DNA of 10,655 nucleotides from G963665215 sp963665215 (GTDB lineage: Bacteria > Chloroflexota > Dehalococcoidia > Lucifugimonadales > CAUZJF01), in NCBI GenBank assembly GCA_963665215.2, contig CAXXWW010000012.1:1-10655 (forward strand), in the 5' to 3' direction. The notes below the pieces were generated by a model. It did no database searches. It was given only the letters and a program-made list of their open reading frames with translations, and was not told the DNA's origin. Below, one piece after another: positions 6,121-10,655 of this stretch; positions within the stretch are counted from its first letter, which is position 1, and each line of letters starts with the position of its first letter. Position numbers and translations under genes: made by a program.

Positions 6121-7470
6121 TCAATAGGTGTGTAAACGACATCAGGCGGCGACCTTCTCAGCCGTTGATTCAATGGCGATTCCATCCGCATACTGTGCAC
6201 CGAGATAGACGTCTTCGATCAACTCAGGGGCCTTCAGACGCCTGAAGCGCTGTTCGGCGACCATCAACATTTTCCAGATCACCGCTATCGCCCGATCGAC
6301 CCTCTTGTAGCGCTTGGCGGCATCGGTCCGAAGCCTGAGGGCCGCGAAGGGTGATTCTACCGGGTTCGTCGTGCGAAGGTGCCCCCAGTGCTCCTTTGGG
6401 AAGTCATAGAAGGTGACCATGCGGTCCCAGTCCCGCTCCAAGGCCTCTGAGGCCGCCTCGTAGGAATGGTCGCCGCACCACCTGGTGAACACCGTCCTGA
6501 GCCGCTCAGCCTCTGTCCGAGTCGGCGCGTAGGGGATAGTACGCAGCATGAGCTTGGCCTGGTCCTGTTGTCGCTTTGGAAGCTTGGCGAGCACGTTTAC
6601 GATCTTGTGGTTCCAGCAGCGTTGCTCTGCCGCCTGCGGATAGACGTTGCGCAGAGCTCCCCAGATGCCCAGGTGTCCGTCTCCAACCACCAGCCTCGGG
6701 CAGCTCAAGCCCCGGCGCTTGATGTCCCTGAGCACCTCGGACCAGTTCTCTGTGGACTCCCTGTATCCGGGAACAGCGCTCACCACCACCTTGCTCCCGT
6801 CGCTCAGGGCCGCCATCACCACTCGTACCGCCGCCTTCTCCTTCTCAAGACCAGCCTTGACGTAGACTCCATCCACCCACATGTAGACCACTTCCAGGTC
6901 ATCGAGGGGCCGGCTGCGCCATTGGGCAAGCTCATCGTTCCACTTGGACTTCAACCGGGCCACCGTGCTCGCCGATACCGGTGCGTCCTCTCCCAGCAGC
7001 CCCCGCAAAGCCAGATCGAAGTCGCCTTCGGATAGACCGTGCAGGTACAGCTCGGGGATCAACTCAGCAACCTTCCTGGTCCTGTTGACGAACAGCGGCA
7101 GCAGCCGGCTCTCGAACTGCTCCTCGGTATCGCGGACTCGCGGCCGCCTCAGCTGTATCGTTCCCGAACTCAGCGTAAGCCTCCGGGCTCTGCCGTATCC
7201 GTTCCGATAGCCGGTATCTGAGTCCGAGTCGGATCTGAGCGCCGACTTCGCCCTTCCCAGAAACGCCGTCACCTCCTCCTCCAGCAACTCCTGGATCAGC
7301 CTCTGGACCTGGCTTCGCACCCAATCCTCCAACTGCTCCCACTCCGGCCTTGACTCCGACCTACTCTCAGTGCTTTCCTTCCTCATGGGCGGTCTATCTC
7401 CTCTCTTGGACCTCGAGCCCGTGTTGTTCAGAGAGAGGGTACACCGCCTGACTGTTTACACACTTTTTGA
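6121..7470 (-). mobile_element. IS256-family insertion sequence
   Basis: An element of about 1,350 bp around one transposase gene. The termini are imperfect inverted repeats: TCAATAGGTGTGTAAAC at 6121-6137, and TCAAAAAGTGTGTAAAC read inward from 7470 (15 of 17 matching). A shared TCAGGCGG follows just inside each. The exact ends are uncertain by a few bases, and no convincing 8-9 bp target duplication was found; the nearest is GAGGTTAC against GAAGATAC. The right end lies about 10 bases beyond the stop codon of the zinc-ribbon gene, so that gene is spared. Confidence 0.85.
6142..7386 (-). CDS. IS256-family (Mutator-like) transposase
   Basis: 414 residues, normal for the family and uninterrupted. 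The visible DDE motifs are Asp172 (YMWVDGVYVK), Asp236 (LVVGDGHLGIW) and Glu344 (TTNPVESPFA). The IS256 signature C-x2-H (Cys257, His260 in RCWNHKI) lies between the second and third. The N-terminal region has the usual RNGYGRARRLTLSSGTIQLRRPRVR DNA-binding-like stretch (about 61-85), split here only by description. The start at 7386 has GAGAGGAGAT about ten bases upstream. The stop lies about 20 bases from the element's left terminus. It is probably functional and moves only its own element. Confidence 0.95.
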   Translation of the reverse strand: MRKESTESRSESRPEWEQLEDWVRSQVQRLIQELLEEEVTAFLGRAKSALRSDSDSDTGYRNGYGRARRLTLSSGTIQLRRPRVRDTEEQFESRLLPLFVNRTRKVAELIPELYLHGLSEGDFDLALRGLLGEDAPVSASTVARLKSKWNDELAQWRSRPLDDLEVVYMWVDGVYVKAGLEKEKAAVRVVMAALSDGSKVVVSAVPGYRESTENWSEVLRDIKRRGLSCPRLVVGDGHLGIWGALRNVYPQAAEQRCWNHKIVNVLAKLPKRQQDQAKLMLRTIPYAPTRTEAERLRTVFTRWCGDHSYEAASEALERDWDRMVTFYDFPKEHWGHLRTTNPVESPFAALRLRTDAAKRYKRVDRAIAVIWKMLMVAEQRFRRLKAPELIEDVYLGAQYADGIAIESTAEKVAA

Positions 7471-7479
7471 AGATACCTC

Positions 7480-7620
7480 CTACATCTTCCCAATCCTGAA
7501 CACCTTCGTCCCGCAGACTGGACACTTGCCTTGAGTTGCTGGCCGGCCGTTCTTCATTGTGATCGGTTGTGGGTTGCTGATCTGCCTCTTGGTTCGACAC
7601 TTCATGCAATAGGCTTCCAT
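7480..7620 (-). CDS. DUF5679-like 46-residue zinc-ribbon protein
   Basis: The protein begins MEAYCMKCRTKRQ and ends CPVCGTKVFRIGKM. Two CxxC pairs (Cys5/Cys8 and Cys33/Cys36) form a zinc-ribbon, and NPQPITMKNGRPATQGKCP between them matches the small DUF5679 family, whose function is not established. The start at 7620 is strongly supported by AAGGAGGAGAAG directly before the ATG. The longer frame extending upstream to 7872 runs through a poly-proline stretch made by the G/C homopolymer and is rejected. The IS256 terminus begins about ten bases after the stop. Codon use looks ordinary, and the protein is probably expressed alone. Confidence 0.88.
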   Translation of the reverse strand: MEAYCMKCRTKRQISNPQPITMKNGRPATQGKCPVCGTKVFRIGKM

Positions 7621-7974
7621 CTTCTCCTCCTTCACGTTGGGTTGGGCCACATCGTGTCCAACTGACCCAAAAATCGCAACCGTACGCCGAGAACGATTGA
7701 GGTGTGGCTTTCGCGAACACGTATGGCGGACTAACGCGGGGGGGGGGGGGGGGGGGGGTGAGCGGTCCCGCTGAACTCCGGACACTATCACCGAGTGCCC
7801 AGGCTGCGTCCGCTCCGGCGAGTCATTAGCCCGCCCTCCTTCTTCAAGACAAAATGCACCTGGCCGTCGCAATTGAGCGACTGCAAATTAGGCTGAACCG
7901 GAATGCCAACTGCCACTCTCTACAACCTCGATTAGACCGGCTGCATCGTAACAAGCTGTCTCATTCGGAGCCCA
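7621..7974. other. Non-coding region with G21 homopolymer
   Basis: This lies between the epimerase stop and the zinc-ribbon start, all minus strand. It contains the zinc-ribbon ribbon gene's ribosome-binding site and a run of 21 G at 7738-7758. No RNA gene, terminator with a T-run or clear promoter was recognised. A ribosome-binding-like AAGGAGG on the minus strand near 7830 precedes only a 12-codon frame. Confidence 0.6.
7738..7758. repeat. Poly-G homopolymer, 21 bases
   Basis: Twenty-one consecutive G on the plus strand (C on the minus), about 118 bases upstream of the zinc-ribbon start codon. The length is extreme for a bacterial chromosome. It may be a slippage-prone phase-variable tract or a sequencing/assembly artefact. 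Confidence 0.95.
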
Positions 7975-8795
7975 CTATCTCAGGCCCAATAGCTCCATCT
8001 CATGGTGCAGAGTTTCTGACAGCCCCTGTTTCAGCGGACGCGACTCCCAGCCCAACTCATTCACAGCTTTGGCACTGCTGCCGATATAGGTGACCCCAGC
8101 GATTACACGCAGGTACTCACTGCTGTAGTCGTCGGGCACGGAGACCACTCGCTCGACCACACTCATGAGCTTGCTTGAGGTTCTCAGCAGCCACGGCGGC
8201 ACCGTTCGCGCCGGCGCGGGCACACCGGTGATTTGTTCAGCCAATTCGAGCACCTCGATAAACGTGTGTACCGGGCCGGAGACGAAGTAGCTCTCGCCGG
8301 GGCGGCCTCGCTCCATAGCCAGCAAGTGCCCGCGTGCGGCGTCTTCTATATGCGCCCAGCAATAGGCCGTCTTCTGCGGCATCATCGGCAACCGCCTTGT
8401 CAGGTACCTGGCGAATGCGTCGTGAGCCGGTCCGTTGTCGCCGGGGCCGTAGATCAGGCCAGGCTGTACGATGAAGAGGGGCAGGCCCGCATCGATGAAC
8501 TGCTTGGCCACGTCGTGTGCAGCCGCCTTGGTGCGGTCGTACTCGCTGATGTGCCTACCGCTGAAGCGATAAGTCTCATCGACCAATTGGCCGCCTGTGT
8601 CTGAGTTGACGGTAAGCGTGCTGGTGTACACAGCCTTCGGAATCTTCAGTTGCTTCATCAATTCCAGCACATTGCGTGTGCCATCGATGTTGATAGCGAC
8701 GGCTGGACTAATGTCCTTGACGCCCACTTTGTACCAGCCTGCAATGTGGAAGATGCCGTCCACGCCGGTCATCGGTGCGCGCATGGACTCCTTAA
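7975..8795 (-). pseudogene. NAD(P)-dependent epimerase/dehydratase (extended SDR), C-terminal part, split by IS1380
   Basis: About 272 residues of an extended short-chain dehydrogenase. They include the GVDGIFHIAGWYKVG cofactor region, the catalytic YDRTK (YxxxK) with an upstream Ser/Thr-rich strand (VYTSTLTVNS), and a substrate-binding C-terminal half with VQPGLIYGPGDNGP. The N-terminal Rossmann nucleotide-binding motif is missing here and lies beyond the IS at 10501-10655. Rejoining through one TTAA gives DVTVKESMRAPMTGVDG without a break, for a total near 325 residues, as in dihydroflavonol-reductase-like or sugar-epimerase SDRs. Without the NAD-binding half, this fragment should be inactive. 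The stop is TAG at 7975-7977. Exact substrate unknown. Confidence 0.9.
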
Positions 8796-8921
8796 CCCGA
8801 ATCCACCGAAGGACACGGATGGACGGCGTGAGGACAGCGGAAGGGGGTGGGTGAGGGAGCTACAGGGGAGATGGCCTGGGGTCTTGGGGTAGATGGGAGG
8901 CCGGCGGACGGTCTTCAGTCG

Positions 8922-8950
8922 CCGCACAGGGCCCCTAAGGCCCTATGCGG
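8922..8950. repeat. Subterminal hairpin inside IS1380 copy 2
   Basis: Same 12-bp-arm, one-mismatch stem with a CCTAA loop as in copy 1 (538-566). It lies about 100 bases downstream of the transposase stop. Confidence 0.6.
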
Positions 8951-9052
8951 GAGTTGCGATGCGCGGGATGGCGAGAGGATACGCAGCAGGGGACTCTCGC
9001 GACCGGGGTGGCGCGAGATTGCGGGGACGTTGGGTCAGTTGCAGGCTGGCCG

Positions 9053-10378
9053 TCAGGCCGGGAATGGAATGGCTTGCAGCCGGGCCAAGGCGCGACTGAA
9101 CTGGGTTTCCCAAGGCCAGCGCCGGGGGAGATGCAAAGTGAGGCGGCGCGCCGAGCGGGTGATCCGTCCCACCAGAGCGAAGACCCGCCGCCTGAGGGTC
9201 TTGGTGGTCACGATCTGCTGACCCAGGCCGATGCGGGCTGTCCAGCGGGCCAGGTTATGCGCCATCACCTGGACCGCCAGCCAGGCGCCGTTGGCGGCGA
9301 AGCGCCCCGACGGCATGTGGTTCAGCCCGACGCCGTACTTGAGGTCGCGTATGGCGTTCTCGACCTCGGCGTGGCGGCGATGATCGGCCTCCAGTTCCAG
9401 CGTCTCCCCATCGCGGTCGGTGATGAAGGCGTGATAGCTGTATCTGGCGAAGAGGGCGAGCTGGGAACCGGGCGTCGGCTTCACCCGCCGGACAATGAGC
9501 CGCACCGGCGCGGCGTCCGGCTTGGTCTGGAACGGGGTGTAAGTCGTCTCGGCGACATCGGCGGCGCCGTCCATCCAGTAGGGAATGGGAGTCCAGTCCT
9601 CCTCTGGTATCGCCTCGATCAGGTCCCGCAGGCTGGCGCGCTGGCGGATGGTGATAGAGAAGCGGACATCCATTTCCCGGCAGGCGGCAACGACAGTGTG
9701 GGCGTAGAAGCCGCTGTCGGCCCGCACCGTGAGTTGTCCCCTGGCCCCGCCGTAGCGCACCCGCCCCACCGTCTCACGCAGGAAGTGGGCGGCGCCACGG
9801 GCGGTGTTGGCCCGGCCCTCGCGCAGCCGGGACATCAGCACCTCGCCGGTGCCGGCGGCAATGGCCAGCAGCGGGTGATAGCCGCGGGCGCCGGTATAGC
9901 CGTGGTGGCGCGCTCCCTCCTTGGCCAGTCCATAGGTCTCGCAGATGGTCGAGTCCAGGTCGATGGTCAGGGGCGAGTCGCCGGGTCCGGCCCCAGCGGC
10001 CCAGGCCCGGGCCAACAACTGGCGGCTCACGCGGTCGAGTTGACGGACATGCCCCCACCGGAAGCTGCGCAGGAAGGTCCCCAGGGTGGATGGCGCCTTG
10101 ACCACGCAGCCTAGAACACCGACCGTCCCACCAGCGCGCAGCGCATCGGCGTCGTCGATGCAGTCGCCGCCTGCCAGCGCGGAAGCGACCAGCGTCAGCA
10201 TCTTGTCCCCAGTGTTCGCCCGTCCCGGCGCTCCGCCGAGGTCAAGGTGATGGTCGACGAGTTCCCGCAGGCCCAGGTGCCGGGCTAGGGTGGCCGGCAG
10301 GAGCAGGCCGGCATTGGCCACCAGGCGATGGTCGTCAAAGAGGATGCGGATACGGTCGGGTTTGTTCTGTGGCAGCAT
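9053..10378 (-). CDS. IS1380-family DDE transposase, copy 2
   Basis: 441 residues, intact, with the same DDE motifs as the sister copy (D140/D142, D221, E338/E340). It differs by V13L and by four substitutions at 387-391 (E387Q, R388Q, T389I, I391T), the latter produced by the divergent DNA patch at 9207-9239. The start MLPQNK at 10378 is preceded by AAGGAGCACC. The longer start available in copy 1 is frameshifted here by a missing base, which shows that MLPQNK is the shared start. It is probably active and able to mobilise either copy through the shared inverted repeats. Confidence 0.95.
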   Translation of the reverse strand: MLPQNKPDRIRILFDDHRLVANAGLLLPATLARHLGLRELVDHHLDLGGAPGRANTGDKMLTLVASALAGGDCIDDADALRAGGTVGVLGCVVKAPSTLGTFLRSFRWGHVRQLDRVSRQLLARAWAAGAGPGDSPLTIDLDSTICETYGLAKEGARHHGYTGARGYHPLLAIAAGTGEVLMSRLREGRANTARGAAHFLRETVGRVRYGGARGQLTVRADSGFYAHTVVAACREMDVRFSITIRQRASLRDLIEAIPEEDWTPIPYWMDGAADVAETTYTPFQTKPDAAPVRLIVRRVKPTPGSQLALFARYSYHAFITDRDGETLELEADHRRHAEVENAIRDLKYGVGLNHMPSGRFAANGAWLAVQVMAHNLARWTARIGLGQQIVTTKTLRRRVFALVGRITRSARRLTLHLPRRWPWETQFSRALARLQAIPFPA

Positions 10379-10500
10379 CTATTGGGTGCTCCTTGTTTCC
10401 GGGCTGGTTTCTGTTCCAAAACCATTATCCCAGATTCAGAGGAGCACCCGCTGGCTTCTTCAAGGGCTGTCCCAAAGGCCGTCCTTCGGTGGATTCGGGC

Positions 10501-10655
10501 TTAACTGTCACGTCCCCCTTGACTAATGTTGCGCCGAGTTCAACCAGATGCTTCGCTCTGTCTAAGTCGCGCACCAAGGCAACGACATCGTGACCGGCGT
10601 GGCGTAGCTGCTTCACCACACGTCCACCGACAAAGCCAGTGGCACCGGTAACGAA
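10501..10655 (-). pseudogene. NAD(P)-dependent epimerase/dehydratase, N-terminal part (partial at window edge)
   Basis: Minus-strand reading from the window edge gives FVTGATGFVGGRVVKQL and then LRHAGHDVVALVRD, the classic GxxGxxG Rossmann NAD(P)-binding start of an extended SDR, followed by LGATLVKGDVTVK up to the IS. Only a few residues and the start codon lie beyond 10655. After removal of IS1380 copy 2 and one TTAA, it is in frame with the fragment at 7975-8791. Read into the IS, the frame soon leaves the gene (VKPESTEG), so only a short non-functional product is expected. Confidence 0.9.

Larger units (their letters stand above)
8796..10500 (-). mobile_element. IS1380-family insertion sequence, copy 2 (complete)
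   Basis: A 1,705-bp sister of the element at 414-2117. It has the same perfect 19-bp inverted repeats (8796-8814 and 10481-10499), an extra C at 10500, and target duplications TTAA at 8792-8795 and 10501-10504. By eye it differs from copy 1 at about 16 scattered sites (including a 2-base insertion near 8882 and a 1-base deletion near 10394) plus a dense patch of ten at 9207-9239. It splits the SDR/epimerase gene and lies in the same orientation as that gene. Confidence 0.95.

Noticed and set aside
6012..6200. 62-codon minus-strand frame spanning the IS256 left end
   Set aside because: It overlaps the transposase end and the IS terminus in another frame, with no ribosome-binding site or family features.
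7621..7872. N-terminal extension of the zinc-ribbon frame including a poly-proline run
   Set aside because: The proline run is only the translated homopolymer; the strong ribosome-binding site places the start at 7620.
414..10500. Composite transposon bounded by the two IS1380 copies
   Set aside because: Each copy has its own matching TTAR duplication and each sits inside a different gene that can be rebuilt, which indicates independent insertions.
1..10655. CRISPR array, tRNA or rRNA genes
   Set aside because: No regularly spaced short repeats, cloverleaf-like segments or rRNA-like blocks were seen on either strand.

Overview
The window is about 10.7 kb of GC-rich bacterial accessory DNA. 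It has been heavily remodelled by insertion sequences (IS), and nearly every gene lies on the minus strand. Oxygenase/oxidoreductase genes, a tiny zinc-ribbon protein (DUF5679-like) and two short palindromic intergenic repeat types suggest an environmental bacterium, possibly Chloroflexota (SAR202/Dehalococcoidia-like). That placement is inference from gene style; no rRNA or other marker is present.

Layout, left to right. Positions 1-413 hold most of the visible part of a FAD-linked oxidase gene whose first eight bases lie at 2118-2125; a complete IS1380-family element (414-2117) separates them. Next comes a minus-strand pair: a small unrecognised gene with an apparent one-base frameshift (3096-3381), followed 14 bases later by a PhyH-type Fe(II)/2-oxoglutarate oxygenase gene (2275-3081). 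An aldo/keto reductase (3574-4479) is divergent from this pair. Positions 4480-4918 are non-coding and carry two inverted-repeat structures. A second PhyH-type oxygenase (4919-5761, minus) follows, with a good sigma-A-like promoter. An IS256-family element (about 6121-7470) comes next, then a 46-residue zinc-ribbon protein (7480-7620), a stretch with 21 consecutive G, and the C-terminal part of an NAD(P)-dependent SDR/epimerase gene (7975-8795). A second, nearly identical IS1380 element (8796-10500) splits that gene, whose N-terminal part (10501-10655) runs off the window.

Both IS1380 insertions can be undone by eye. Deleting each element plus one copy of its 4-bp target duplication (TTAG, TTAA) restores an uninterrupted reading frame. 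The two insertions are therefore independent and probably recent, and they do not form a composite transposon. The intact non-IS genes are all oxidoreductase-like or unknown, which fits a catabolic or secondary-metabolic neighbourhood, but no substrate can be read from the sequence. The best leads are the first PhyH protein, whose usual HxD iron motif reads HGG, and the unrecognised small gene directly upstream of it. I see no clear evidence for a wholly new multi-gene system.
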